Assembly (NCBI RefSeq): GCF_000600295.1
Contig: NZ_JEMG01000001.1
Span: 3,322,311 to 3,386,310, forward strand
Length of the DNA: 64,000 bases
Source: Hylemonella gracilis str. Niagara R
GTDB lineage: Bacteria > Pseudomonadota > Gammaproteobacteria > Burkholderiales > Burkholderiaceae_C
Direction of reading: 5' to 3'
Positions within the stretch are counted from its first letter, which is position 1; every line of letters begins with the position of its first letter. The notes beneath the pieces are model-generated. The model did no database searches, was not told the origin of the DNA, and saw only the letters and a list, made by a program, of their open reading frames with translations. Below are positions 1 to 8,724 of this stretch, piece after piece. The position numbers and the translations under genes were made by a program.

Positions 1-558
1 CACGCCGAGCCCCTCGGGAGGCACTTGGTCTGGCAGCAGACCGACACATTGCCCCGCACGCAAAGCCTTGAGCATCTGCTTGACGCCACCCATGGTAGTG
101 GGCGCGGTCAGCAAATGTTCACGCTGGCGTGCGGTTGCCACGATCTCACGCAGATAGGGCTGACGCGAGGGACGATAGAGCACGGTGATGGGCTGTTGCG
201 CACCGAAGCGTCGGGCGTATTCTTGAGGAATACTTTCGAAGCAGCCCAGATGGGGCGTCAATATCAGGATACCCTTGCCCGCGTCCAATGCCTGCTGGAC
301 CACCACGTCGCTTCCTGCTGCCCACTGTACCCGTGCTGGCCGGCCAAACCACAGACGCGGGGTTTCCAGCACCATGCAGCCCGTTTGCCCTACGGCCGCG
401 CTTGCCTGCCGCCAGCTCAGGCCGGCCTGTCGGATGTTGGCGACAAACCGGCGCCGGTACGCCGGGGACACTCCGAACACCAGCCAACCCAGCAACCAGC
501 CCAGGACATGCAGCAGCACCAAGGGCCACCGAGACAAAAAACGGAACAGGAGGATCAT
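1..558 (-). CDS. Lipid A lauroyl acyltransferase (LpxL/HtrB family), 3' end outside the window
   Basis: The leftward frame from the ATG at 558 stays open for 186 codons to the window edge, so the C-terminus is missing. The N-terminus is a hydrophobic, membrane-anchoring segment. It is followed by the family acceptor motif TPHLGCFE (His-X4-Glu, about residues 101-108) and by GLLPDQVPPEGLGV at the cut end. These are hallmarks of enzymes that transfer a secondary acyl chain from acyl-ACP to Kdo-lipid IVA at the inner membrane. The gene is divergent from metK; the 142-base gap must hold both promoters. Acyl-chain specificity (lauroyl or myristoyl) cannot be read from this fragment. Confidence 0.88.
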   Translation of the reverse strand, partial: MILLFRFLSRWPLVLLHVLGWLLGWLVFGVSPAYRRRFVANIRQAGLSWRQASAAVGQTGCMVLETPRLWFGRPARVQWAAGSDVVVQQALDAGKGILILTPHLGCFESIPQEYARRFGAQQPITVLYRPSRQPYLREIVATARQREHLLTAPTTMGGVKQMLKALRAGQCVGLLPDQVPPEGLGV

Positions 559-700
559 GAAGAGAGGACGAAATTTCCAGGCTAGAATGCCCTGGTCGCT
601 GAGTTAAATGAGCAACTTGCAGGGCGACGTAAAACAATTCTGCTAAAGCGTTCGCCCTGAACTCCAGGCCGGCGCGGCGGCAAATACCGGAGTTTATTCA

Positions 701-1885
701 ATGGCGAACGACTTTCTCTTCACTTCCGAGTCCGTGTCTGAAGGTCACCCGGATAAGGTGGCAGACCAGATCTCGGACGCGATCCTCGACGCAATTTTCG
801 CCCAAGACCCCAAGAGCCGGGTCGCCGCCGAGACGCTGACCAACACCGGCCTCGTGGTGCTTGCGGGTGAAATCACCACCAACGCCAACGTCGACTACAT
901 CCAGACCGCGCGCGACACCATCAAACGCATCGGCTACGACAACACCGAGTACGGCATCGACTACAAGGGTTGCGCCGTGCTGGTGGCCTACGACAAGCAG
1001 TCGAACGACATCGCCCAGGGCGTGGATCATGCCAGCGACGACCACCTGAACACCGGCGCCGGTGACCAGGGCCTGATGTTCGGCTACGCCTGCGACGAAA
1101 CGCCCGAGCTGATGCCGGCGCCCATCTATTACGCGCACCGTCTGGTCGAGCGCCAGGCCCAACTGCGCAAGAGCGGCAAGCTGCCTTTCCTGCGCCCGGA
1201 CGCCAAGAGCCAGGTGACGATGCGTTACGTGGACGGCAAGCCGCACAGCATCGACACAGTGGTGCTGTCGACCCAGCACAGCCCCGATCAGAGCGAAAGC
1301 GCGACCAAGCTCAAGGCCAGCTTCTACGAAGCCGTGATCGAGGAGATCATCAAGCCCGTGCTGCCCAAGGAATGGCTGAAGGACACGCGCTACCTGGTCA
1401 ACCCGACCGGCCGTTTTGTCATCGGCGGCCCGCAAGGCGATTGCGGCCTGACCGGTCGCAAGATCATCGTCGACACCTACGGCGGCGCCTGCCCGCACGG
1501 TGGCGGCGCGTTCTCGGGCAAGGACCCGTCCAAGGTGGACCGCTCGGCCGCCTACGCCGCCCGCTACGTCTCCAAAAACGTGGTGGCCGCGGGTTTGGCC
1601 AAGCAATGCCAGGTGCAAGTGGCCTACGCCATCGGCGTGGCCAAGCCCATGAACGTGACGGTCTACACCGAAGGCACGGGTGTCATCGCTGACGACAAGA
1701 TCGCCGCACTGGTGAACGAACACTTCGACCTGCGTCCCAAGGGCATCATCCAGATGCTGGATCTGCTGCGCCCGATCTACCAGAAGACCGCCGCCTACGG
1801 CCACTTCGGCCGCGAGGAGCCTGAGTTCACCTGGGAACGCACGGACAAGGCTGCCGCCCTCCGCGCGGCGGCCGGCCTGAAGTAA
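701..1885 (+). CDS. metK: S-adenosylmethionine synthetase
   Basis: This 394-residue cytoplasmic enzyme makes S-adenosylmethionine from methionine and ATP. The length is normal for the family. The [14 protein letters not shown] motif near the N-terminus, [12 protein letters not shown] around residues 118-129 and the glycine-rich [15 protein letters not shown] loop around residues 266-280 are the ATP-, methionine- and metal-binding signatures. GGAG lies about eight bases before the ATG. I see no SAM riboswitch that I can recognise in the 142-base leader. The next gene follows 45 bases later on the same strand without an obvious terminator, so read-through is possible. Confidence 0.98.
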   Translation: MANDFLFTSESVSEGHPDKVADQISDAILDAIFAQDPKSRVAAETLTNTGLVVLAGEITTNANVDYIQTARDTIKRIGYDNTEYGIDYKGCAVLVAYDKQSNDIAQGVDHASDDHLNTGAGDQGLMFGYACDETPELMPAPIYYAHRLVERQAQLRKSGKLPFLRPDAKSQVTMRYVDGKPHSIDTVVLSTQHSPDQSESATKLKASFYEAVIEEIIKPVLPKEWLKDTRYLVNPTGRFVIGGPQGDCGLTGRKIIVDTYGGACPHGGGAFSGKDPSKVDRSAAYAARYVSKNVVAAGLAKQCQVQVAYAIGVAKPMNVTVYTEGTGVIADDKIAALVNEHFDLRPKGIIQMLDLLRPIYQKTAAYGHFGREEPEFTWERTDKAAALRAAAGLK

Positions 1886-1930
1886 GCATCGGCACGGGTG
1901 GCACGGGAGCCCGTTTTACTGAACTCGCCG

Positions 1931-3235
1931 ATGCCACAGCAGCACATACACAGCTACTACGCCGCCTCTCGCCACCCCCGGGTGGCGTACCCGGCGCTGG
2001 TCGGGAAGGTGGACACCGATGTCTGCGTCATCGGCGCAGGCTACACGGGCCTGTCCGCCGCGCTGCACCTGCTGGAGCAGGGCTTCAAGGTCACGGTGCT
2101 CGAAGCCGTCCAGGTCGGCTTCGGCGCCTCCGGCCGCAACGGCGGTCAGATCGTCAACAGCTACAGCCGAGACATCGACACCATCGAGCGGCAGGTCGGC
2201 GCTGATCAGGCCCGCCTGCTGGCCGCCATGGCCTTCGAGGGCGGACGCATCATCCGCGAGCGCGTGGCCAAGTACGGTATTGCCTGCGACCTCAAGGACG
2301 GCGGCGTGTTCGCTGCCTTCACTGCCAAGCAGATGCGCCACTTGGAAGCCCAACAAAAGCTCTGGGCCCGCCACGGCTACACCCAGCTGAAACTACTCGA
2401 CACCCAAGCCATCCGCGGCGTAGTCGCCACCGAGCGCTACATCGGCGGAGCACTGGACCATGGCGGCGGCCACATCCACCCCCTCAACCTGGCCCTGGGC
2501 GAGGCAGATGCAATAGTGTCGCTGGGCGGCGTGATCCATGAACACAGCCCAGCCATCCGTATCGACCGGGGCTCCGCGCAGGCAGCACCCGTCGTGCACA
2601 CGCCGCAAGGCCAGGTGCGGGCCCGCTTCGTGGTCGTGGCAGGCAATGCCTATCTAGGCGGCCTGCTGCCCGAGCTTGCGGCCAAGTCCATGCCCTGCGG
2701 CACTCAGGTCATTGCCACCGAGCCTCTGCCCGAGGATCTGGCGTGTACCCTGCTGCCGCAGGATTACTGCGTGGAAGACTGCAACTACCTGCTCGACTAT
2801 TTCCGTCTCTCAGCCAATGACCAGGGACGCGGGCGTCGCCTGCTGTACGGCGGCGGCGTTGTCTATGGCGCGCGGGACCCGGCGGACATCGAGGCCATCA
2901 TCCGGCCCAAGATGCTCAAGACCTTCCCACAACTCCAGGGCGTGAAGATCGACTACGCCTGGACCGGCAACTTCTTGCTCACGCTCTCGCGTCTGCCGCA
3001 GATGGGCCGACTGGGCGACAACATTTATTACTCACAAGGCTGCAGCGGTCACGGCGTCACCTTCACCCACGTCGCGGGCAAGGTGCTGGCCGAGGCCCTG
3101 CGCGGCCAGGCCGAACGCTTTGACGCCTTCGGCGCCCTGCCGCACTACCCCTTTCCTGGCGGTCGGCTGTTCCGGGTACCACTCACCGCATTGGGCGCTT
3201 GGTACTACAGCCTGCGCGACAGGTTGGGCATCTAG
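1931..3235 (+). CDS. FAD-dependent amine oxidoreductase (DAO fold, PuuB-like)
   Basis: Predicted 434-residue flavoprotein of the glycine/D-amino-acid oxidase fold. The N-terminal Rossmann motif is CVIGAGYTGLSAALHLLEQG, followed by GASGRNGGQIVNSYS, typical of gamma-glutamylputrescine oxidase (PuuB) relatives, which deaminate amines or amino acids. Near the C-terminus GCSGHGVTFTHVAGKVLAEA closes the FAD site. The start is placed at the ATG at 1931, because homologues begin close to the HSYYAAS segment. An in-frame GTG at 1898 would add 11 residues. The stop overlaps the opposite-strand PAP2 stop: both TAG codons lie within one CTAG at 3232-3235. Substrate is inferred only; no polyamine genes adjoin it. 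Confidence 0.8.
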   Translation: MPQQHIHSYYAASRHPRVAYPALVGKVDTDVCVIGAGYTGLSAALHLLEQGFKVTVLEAVQVGFGASGRNGGQIVNSYSRDIDTIERQVGADQARLLAAMAFEGGRIIRERVAKYGIACDLKDGGVFAAFTAKQMRHLEAQQKLWARHGYTQLKLLDTQAIRGVVATERYIGGALDHGGGHIHPLNLALGEADAIVSLGGVIHEHSPAIRIDRGSAQAAPVVHTPQGQVRARFVVVAGNAYLGGLLPELAAKSMPCGTQVIATEPLPEDLACTLLPQDYCVEDCNYLLDYFRLSANDQGRGRRLLYGGGVVYGARDPADIEAIIRPKMLKTFPQLQGVKIDYAWTGNFLLTLSRLPQMGRLGDNIYYSQGCSGHGVTFTHVAGKVLAEALRGQAERFDAFGALPHYPFPGGRLFRVPLTALGAWYYSLRDRLGI

Positions 3236-4008
3236 CCCTGAGCGCCGACCACGGGCGCCAGCCTGCGCGCCCTGGCCTTCAGCCTGCGTGATCGACGCCA
3301 GCAGGCGAGCCGCAACCACAGCTCGCGCAACAGCCAGCAACAAGACCACATCACCACCGCGGCGAACAGCACGTCGCTGAGGAAATGCCCGCCTTGCAGG
3401 ATGCGAACCGCGCCAAGGACACCTCCCGCCAACCAGCCTATACGACGCCAGCGCCGACGCGTCGCGGGCGCCCCAAACAGGCCCCAGGCCATGTAGACAA
3501 AACCGCCTGCAGCATGGCCGCTGACGAAAGACACGCAGTCTTTGCATTGCACACCGGGCTGCAAAATCGGCACAAAGCTGTAGTCCCCCCCCAACTCCTG
3601 CGTCTGGTGCGGGCGCGGACGGTTGAAGACCTCCTTCACCACGTCATGCACCAACCAACCCACGCCCAGCGCGGCAGCCAGCAGTAACGCCAGGCAGCGC
3701 CGCCGCCAGGGACGCGTCACACGCCAACGCCCGGGCAGGAAGCGGCCCAACAGCAGCGCCAACAAGGCAGCCACCACCAACCATTGCCCCGCCTTTGGGT
3801 AGTCGTAGATCGCCCTCACCCAAGCCCATTGCTTGGCCGGAAACTGGCCGTCGCCCGCGTAGAACCAGCTGCTCACTGCCAGATCCAGTATGGGCCAGAC
3901 GCTGAACAGCAGCGCCAAGGTCAGGGCGAAAGCCAGCAATTGCAGCAGTTCCCGGTAACGCGCACGGCGCAGCCTGGGAAACATGGAAGAAGGGGATATG
4001 ACGCTCAT
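3232..4008 (-). CDS. PAP2-family phosphatase, integral membrane
   Basis: The 258-residue protein carries all three acid-phosphatase motifs: KEVFNRPRP (K-X6-RP), SGH within FVSGHAAGG, and RILQGGHFLSD (R-X5-H-X3-D). Several hydrophobic helices alternate with them. Such enzymes dephosphorylate lipid phosphates or undecaprenyl pyrophosphate on the outer face of the inner membrane. The start at 4008 is chosen because AGGAA lies six bases upstream; an upstream in-frame extension to 4257 has no family resemblance. The gene converges on the PuuB-like oxidoreductase with a four-base stop overlap. The exact lipid substrate is unknown. Confidence 0.85.
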   Translation of the reverse strand: MSVISPSSMFPRLRRARYRELLQLLAFALTLALLFSVWPILDLAVSSWFYAGDGQFPAKQWAWVRAIYDYPKAGQWLVVAALLALLLGRFLPGRWRVTRPWRRRCLALLLAAALGVGWLVHDVVKEVFNRPRPHQTQELGGDYSFVPILQPGVQCKDCVSFVSGHAAGGFVYMAWGLFGAPATRRRWRRIGWLAGGVLGAVRILQGGHFLSDVLFAAVVMWSCCWLLRELWLRLACWRRSRRLKARARRLAPVVGAQG

Positions 4009-4033
4009 TCTTTTTCCTAGCCGGACTTGATCT

Positions 4034-4276
4034 TTGCATTTAATCGAATCCGGCATTTTCTCCCACCTTGGTCTGCGTGGCGAAGGGGGCAGTCTCAGTC
4101 GCTTCCATCGTGTGCCGGGCAACGGCGGGCGCGGCAGTGGCATCGGCCTGTCTCTGGTCGCGGGCATCGCGCGCCTGCATGGTGCGGCCATCGTCACGGG
4201 CACGGACCTGGACGGCCAGGGCTTCAGCGTGCGTGTGCAGTTCCCTGCCGCCAGCATCCCTCCGGCCGCAGCTTAG
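4034..4276 (+). pseudogene. Remnant of a histidine-kinase ATPase domain
   Basis: About the last 60 codons of this frame read as the end of a sensor-kinase HATPase domain. There is an F-box-like RFHRVPGN, a G2-box-like GSGIGLSLVAGIARLHGA, and a final strand ending QGFSVRVQFP before the stop. The N-box, G1 box, phosphoacceptor His and sensor region are all absent. Upstream sequence runs straight into the divergent PAP2 gene. A response regulator partner is not nearby. It is therefore a decayed 3' end, left by a deletion or rearrangement between PAP2 and ridA, and probably not expressed as a working protein. Confidence 0.6.
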
Positions 4277-4665
4277 ACCGGCAGCTTGGCGATCACCTTG
4301 ATCTCGAACTGGAAGCCATAGAGCCAGGTCACGCCGATGCCGGTCAGCGTGGGGTGCGGCGCCTCGCCCCAGTACTCCGGCCAGATGTGCCAGATGCGCT
4401 CGAAGTTCTGCTCCGGGTTGACGATGAAGACGGTCACGTCGACCACGTCGTCGAAGGTGCAGCCGGCCGCGCTCAGCACCGCGTTCAGGTTGTCGAAGGC
4501 ACGGCGCACCTGGGCCTCCAGTTCCGGCTCGGGTGAGCCGTCCTCGCGGCTACCGACCTGGCCCGAAACAAACAGAAAACCGTTCGACCGGACAGCCGGC
4601 GAGTAGCGGTTGCGCTCGTACAGGGCCTGCCGCCCAGAGGGGAAAACCACATCGCGTGGGGTCAT
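4273..4665 (-). CDS. RidA-family (YjgF/YER057c/UK114) protein
   Basis: The 130-residue cytoplasmic protein matches the short RidA fold in length and layout: SNGFLFVSGQVG, RRAFDNLNAVLSAAGCTFDD, and a C-terminal strand with LTGIGVTWLYGFQFEIKVIA. Canonical RidA deaminates reactive enamines from PLP enzymes through an Arg in a C-terminal IEI/ECIA-type motif. Here the equivalent strand has no such Arg, so this is a divergent subgroup and imine deaminase activity should not be assumed. The start at 4665 is the one consistent with homologue length; upstream in-frame sequence is non-conserved. It is divergently paired with a LysR regulator, which probably controls it. Confidence 0.82.
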   Translation of the reverse strand: MTPRDVVFPSGRQALYERNRYSPAVRSNGFLFVSGQVGSREDGSPEPELEAQVRRAFDNLNAVLSAAGCTFDDVVDVTVFIVNPEQNFERIWHIWPEYWGEAPHPTLTGIGVTWLYGFQFEIKVIAKLPV

Positions 4666-4743
4666 CACATGCCTTTCATTGCGTGAAGAATTGACGGAAA
4701 CAGGCACTGTAGGGAAGACAACCGTTTGAATAAACAGCAAAGT

Positions 4744-4774
4744 TTGTCCAAGACTATTTGCATAATCAGGACAA
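4744..4774. promoter_or_regulatory. Inverted repeat TTGTCC-N19-GGACAA, candidate LysR operator
   Basis: A perfect six-base inverted repeat lies in the 160-base gap between the divergent ridA and lysR genes. TTTGCATAAT between the arms could supply a -10 element. Placement and symmetry fit a LysR-type operator. Binding is inference. Confidence 0.4.
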
Positions 4775-4825
4775 TCCGCACGCACTGCGAGCCCAACCCA
4801 ACCGTCTCGCCACCCCAAAACCGCC

Positions 4826-5746
4826 ATGGACCGTTTCGATGCCATGCAGGCTTTTGCCCGCGTCGTGGAGACCCGCAGCTTCACCCAGGCGGCACAGACG
4901 CTGCACATGAGCAAGACCACCGTGACCCAGCTGGTGCAGCAGCTGGAAGCGCGCCTGCGGGTCAGGCTGCTGAACCGCACCACCCGTCAAGTGAACGTGA
5001 CGGCCGACGGCGCCGCCTATTACGAACGGGTCGTGCGCCTGCTCGCCGACATGCAGGACGCCGAGACCAGCCTGAGCAGCGCGTCCGCCGCGCCTCGCGG
5101 CCGCCTGCGGGTGGACGTGCCCAGCCCGCTGGCCCGCCTGATCCTGGTGCCGGCCTTCCCGGACTTCCACGCGCGCTACCCCGACATCCAGGTGCACATG
5201 GGCGTGAGCGACCGGGTGGTCGACCTGATCGGCGAGAACGTGGATTGCGTGGTCCGCGGCGGCGAACCGGGCGACCCCTCGCTGGTGGCGCGGCACGTGG
5301 GCGACCTGGCCATCCGGCTGTATGCGGCACCGTCCTACCTGGCGCGCACCGGCATGCCCGCGCATCCCCGTGACCTGGAGGCGCCGCCGCACCAGATTGT
5401 GGGCTTTCTGTGGTCCAGCACCGGACGCATCCTGCCCTGCAGCTTGCAGCGCAACGACGAACGCGTGGAAGTGCGCGGCCGTTACGCCCTCGCGGTGGAC
5501 GATGGCAATGCCTACCTGGCAGCCGGCCTGGCCGGGGTGGGCGCGCTGTGGCTGCCCCACTACCTGGCAGCACCTCATCTGGCCCGGGGCGAACTGGTGC
5601 CGCTGTTCGAGGACTGGACCATCGCCCCGATGCCGCTTTACCTGGCCTATCCGCCCAACCGCCATGTGGGTGCCCGGCTGCGCGTCTTCATCGACTGGGT
5701 GGTCGAGTTGATGGCCCTCCACGCGCCGCTGTCGGCGCGAAGGTGA
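4826..5746 (+). CDS. LysR-family transcriptional regulator
   Basis: The 306-residue protein has an N-terminal winged helix-turn-helix (residues about 1-60, including SFTQAAQTLHMSKTTVTQLV) and a C-terminal effector-binding domain with GRLRVDVPSPLARLILVPAF. It belongs to the CrgA/DsdC-like branch common in Betaproteobacteria. It is divergent from the RidA gene with an inverted repeat between them, the usual arrangement for a regulator controlling its neighbour. The effector is unknown. The next gene (tannase) is convergent. Confidence 0.92.
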   Translation: MDRFDAMQAFARVVETRSFTQAAQTLHMSKTTVTQLVQQLEARLRVRLLNRTTRQVNVTADGAAYYERVVRLLADMQDAETSLSSASAAPRGRLRVDVPSPLARLILVPAFPDFHARYPDIQVHMGVSDRVVDLIGENVDCVVRGGEPGDPSLVARHVGDLAIRLYAAPSYLARTGMPAHPRDLEAPPHQIVGFLWSSTGRILPCSLQRNDERVEVRGRYALAVDDGNAYLAAGLAGVGALWLPHYLAAPHLARGELVPLFEDWTIAPMPLYLAYPPNRHVGARLRVFIDWVVELMALHAPLSARR

Positions 5747-5776
5747 CGGAACCGCCGACCCCGGTCCGCTACAGCC

Positions 5777-7507
5777 TCACTGGCAACGGAAACTGGAGGC
5801 TTGTTCCACATCACCCCCCTGATAGCGGGCAACGGTCGGGTAAGGACAGAGCGGACGGCTACGGTCCTGCGCCCAGTCGGCGGGCAGTTCCTTGTTGACG
5901 CCACCGGGGTTGCCAGCACCGCGTGCGCGGGCCTCAATGCGCTCAGGCGCCTGGCCCTGCTCTACCCAGCGCACCAGCGGCGAGATGGCGTCGAACTGGT
6001 CGGTGGACATGCCGTCTCGGCAATGCGCCATGCCGGGCACGCGGAAGAAGCGCGCGTAATCGGCCGTCTGTGCGCCATCGCGTGCTTGCACGCGGCGGTA
6101 CCAGGCTTCGGTGTCGTTGACCGAGAAGATCGCGTCGCTCACACCGTGGTAGACCAGCATGCGTGCGCCCCGCGCCCGCAGCTTCGAGAGGTCGCTGTCA
6201 TTCGGCGGCGTCATGAATTCCATCGCCGATTGGGTGAACATGCCGCCCCGCGCCTGCACGGCGTCCAGCATCGCATCGACATCGCCCGCCAGCACGAAGT
6301 CCTGCGCTTGGAAGGTCTTGGGGTCGTAAGGCGGCGTCGCGAAGATGAAGCCCACCGCACCCGAGTCCCGCGTCAGCGGCGCGTTGAATTCCCAGCTCGC
6401 GACATCGGCGCTGGCCAGACCGGCATCGAAGGGGAAGCTGGCGTAGAAGGGTTGGCCGTTCTTGGTGGTCGCGCCGCTGAAAATCGGTCCGATCGCGCGC
6501 TTTTGCTCGGCCGAGAGGCAACTGCCATCCCGCGCGCCCTTGCACGTCGGCACGTCACGCGCCAGGTCAAAGGCCGCCGCGCAGGCATTCGTGTCCTGGA
6601 TCATCCCATCGCGCGCTCCGTCCAGGCTGTCGCACTTGCCCAGCACCGCGTCGACCACGGTCTGCCGCTCGGCCGTGGTGAAGGCAGTGGACAGATCCTT
6701 CGGATCGGTGGCCACGCGCTTGTACTGCTGCGCGCCATAAATGTTGGCCACGGCGGCCAGCGGCAAGCGGTAGCCGGGTGAACCGACCAGATACCCGTCG
6801 AACATCTCGGGATGGCGCGCGGCGGCCACCATGGCGTGGCGCCCGCCGTTTGAACAACCGCCGATGTAGGAGCGGTCCGGCGGCCGGCCATAGGCCTGCG
6901 CGATCAGTGCCTTGGCCATGGGCGTAAGCGCGGCCACGGCGTTGTACCCGTAATCAAGGCGGGCTTGCGGATCGAGGCCAAAACCAGGGCCGCGCGTCAC
7001 GCGGTTGTCGTGCCCAGCATCAGAGCTGATGACGGCAAAACCTTGGCTCAGGGCCGAGGTCACGGGGCCGCCGCCGAACTGGCCCGTGGCGGGAACCACG
7101 CTGCCATCGATGCCGCCGTTGGCCTGGTACCAAAAACGCCCGTTCCATAGTCGCGGCAGGCGCATCTCAAAACCGATCGCATACGCGAGACCATCGATGC
7201 CCACGCGCTCGTTCATCGCGCCTCGCACAAGGCAGTGCTCCGCCACCGGGGCGCCGCCCACGGTCAGCGCGCCCGCGGGCGTGCTGGCTGCCGAGGTGAG
7301 GCGCGTCCCGGCATACGAGAACAGGCCCGCCAATGTTTCGCACTGCTGGAGGGGGCCGGGGCGGGCCGCCTCCATCACGGGGACCGACCTTGGGCCGGAC
7401 GAGGACAGTGGCGAAAGACCGCAGCCAGCCAGCAAGGCGCTGGGCAAGACCCACCAGAGGCGCGCCGGGCGTTGCGCGAGCGACGACGATGGGTGCAAAT
7501 CTTTCAT
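5777..7507 (-). CDS. Tannase/feruloyl-esterase family hydrolase, predicted lipoprotein
   Basis: This 576-residue alpha/beta hydrolase is in the tannase/feruloyl-esterase family, which cleaves ester bonds of phenolic acids. The nucleophile is in YIGGCSNGGRHAMVAA. The catalytic His is in VPGMAHCRDGM, and the Cys flanking each are expected to form the family's active-site disulfide. The N-terminus has a hydrophobic stretch ending LLAGCGLS, a lipobox, so it is probably tethered in the outer membrane or periplasm. ATG 7507 gives the shorter signal peptide; ATG 7537 would add ten residues and also has a weak ribosome site. It lies just downstream of an aromatic-catabolic operon, so it may release substrate for it (inference). 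Confidence 0.85.
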   Translation of the reverse strand: MKDLHPSSSLAQRPARLWWVLPSALLAGCGLSPLSSSGPRSVPVMEAARPGPLQQCETLAGLFSYAGTRLTSAASTPAGALTVGGAPVAEHCLVRGAMNERVGIDGLAYAIGFEMRLPRLWNGRFWYQANGGIDGSVVPATGQFGGGPVTSALSQGFAVISSDAGHDNRVTRGPGFGLDPQARLDYGYNAVAALTPMAKALIAQAYGRPPDRSYIGGCSNGGRHAMVAAARHPEMFDGYLVGSPGYRLPLAAVANIYGAQQYKRVATDPKDLSTAFTTAERQTVVDAVLGKCDSLDGARDGMIQDTNACAAAFDLARDVPTCKGARDGSCLSAEQKRAIGPIFSGATTKNGQPFYASFPFDAGLASADVASWEFNAPLTRDSGAVGFIFATPPYDPKTFQAQDFVLAGDVDAMLDAVQARGGMFTQSAMEFMTPPNDSDLSKLRARGARMLVYHGVSDAIFSVNDTEAWYRRVQARDGAQTADYARFFRVPGMAHCRDGMSTDQFDAISPLVRWVEQGQAPERIEARARGAGNPGGVNKELPADWAQDRSRPLCPYPTVARYQGGDVEQASSFRCQ

Positions 7508-7694
7508 GAGGACACCTGAAGCAATGACTGAATCCATAACCTAACAACTGTCAGGTTGCTTTAGATTGCACTCTACGCAGTTGGGTGACGCCTCAAAATC
7601 GGGGGAACCCAGGCCACGGGTAAGCTCGGATGCGGCCCGGGCCGCCCGGCTTTCCCTGCCGCTCTTACCGATCCATGGACCACGCTCGAAGCGC

Positions 7695-8678
7695 TCACTC
7701 TGGCAACAAGCCGATTTCCTTGGCCACACTGCCCCAGCGCTCATGCTCGGCGCCGAGGAAGGTTGCCAGTTGCCGGGGCGTGCCCAGTGCCTCGGCCAGC
7801 GGACCCATGGTCGTCATGCGCTGCACCAGCTCGGTATCGGCCAGCAGTGCATTGATCTCCTTGTTGAGACGCTGCACCGCCGCCGCCGGGGTACCGGCTG
7901 GCGCGACCACGGCGAACCAGCCCACCATCTCGAAACCGGGCAGCAGCTCGGACAAGGCGGGCACGGACTCCCAACCGGGCACGCGCTTGGCCGACGTGAC
8001 CGCCAGCAGGCGCAGGCGGCCCTGGCGCACGAGCTGAGCCGTCGAAGCCAGATCGGCCACCACGGCGTCGGCATGGCCGCCGATCACGTCCTGTACCGCC
8101 ACGCCCACCGAGGTGTAGCCCACGAGGTTGACCTGCATCTTGGTGCGTGCGTTGATGAGGCGCGCGATGATGCCGCCGAATGTGCGCCCGCCCTCGTTGG
8201 CCAGGGCCAGCGTGCCGGGTTGGGCCTTGGAGCGCGCGATCAGATCCTGCATGGACTGGATGGGCGACTCAGCCTTGACCAACACGGCGAACGGACTCTT
8301 GGCGACGAAAGCCACGGGCGTGAAGTCCTTCTGCGCGTCGTAAGGCAGGGTCTTGAACAAGTATTTGTTCGACACCAAGGCCGCCGTGGTCGCGAAGTAG
8401 AAGGTATAGCCGTCAGGCGCGGCCTGGGCAGCTGCCTGCGCCCCGATCACGTTCTGCCCTCCAGGTTTGTTCTCAATCACGATGGGTTGGCCCAGCGAGC
8501 GGCTGAGCTTGTCACCCAGCAGACGTGCCACGTTGTCAGGACCTGAGCCCGGTGGCTGAGAGAGCACGAACTTGATGGGTTTGTCGGGCCATGCGCCAGG
8601 ACCTTGAGCCCAGGCACCAGGAATGGTGGACACGACCGCGGCCAGCACGATGGCCTGGATGTAGTTTCTGCGTTTCAT
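7695..8678 (-). CDS. Tripartite tricarboxylate transporter receptor (Bug family)
   Basis: The 327-residue periplasmic solute-binding protein starts at an ATG preceded by GAGGAG. It has a clear signal peptide ending PGAWAQ. Bug signatures include WPDKPIKFVLSQPPGSGPDN, a C-terminal cleft region with GWFAVVAPAGTPAAAVQRLN and a terminal LGxE(H)xRW-like segment. Such receptors feed TctAB-type permeases with carboxylates and aromatic acids. No permease subunits lie in this window, as is usual for orphan Bug proteins. It is the last gene of the aromatic operon, 46 bases after the flavin hydroxylase, so the pathway substrate is the likely ligand. Confidence 0.9.
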   Translation of the reverse strand: MKRRNYIQAIVLAAVVSTIPGAWAQGPGAWPDKPIKFVLSQPPGSGPDNVARLLGDKLSRSLGQPIVIENKPGGQNVIGAQAAAQAAPDGYTFYFATTAALVSNKYLFKTLPYDAQKDFTPVAFVAKSPFAVLVKAESPIQSMQDLIARSKAQPGTLALANEGGRTFGGIIARLINARTKMQVNLVGYTSVGVAVQDVIGGHADAVVADLASTAQLVRQGRLRLLAVTSAKRVPGWESVPALSELLPGFEMVGWFAVVAPAGTPAAAVQRLNKEINALLADTELVQRMTTMGPLAEALGTPRQLATFLGAEHERWGSVAKEIGLLPE

Positions 8679-8724
8679 TCTTTGTCTCCTCGTGGTTATG
8701 GTGGTCGAACTCAGCACACTCTCA

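Noticed and set aside
560..700. Possible SAM-sensing riboswitch before metK
   Set aside because: I could not find the conserved cores of any known SAM riboswitch class in the leader.
4027..4536. 169-codon plus-strand frame overlapping ridA
   Set aside because: Mostly antisense to ridA; only the different frame 4034-4276 shows kinase resemblance.
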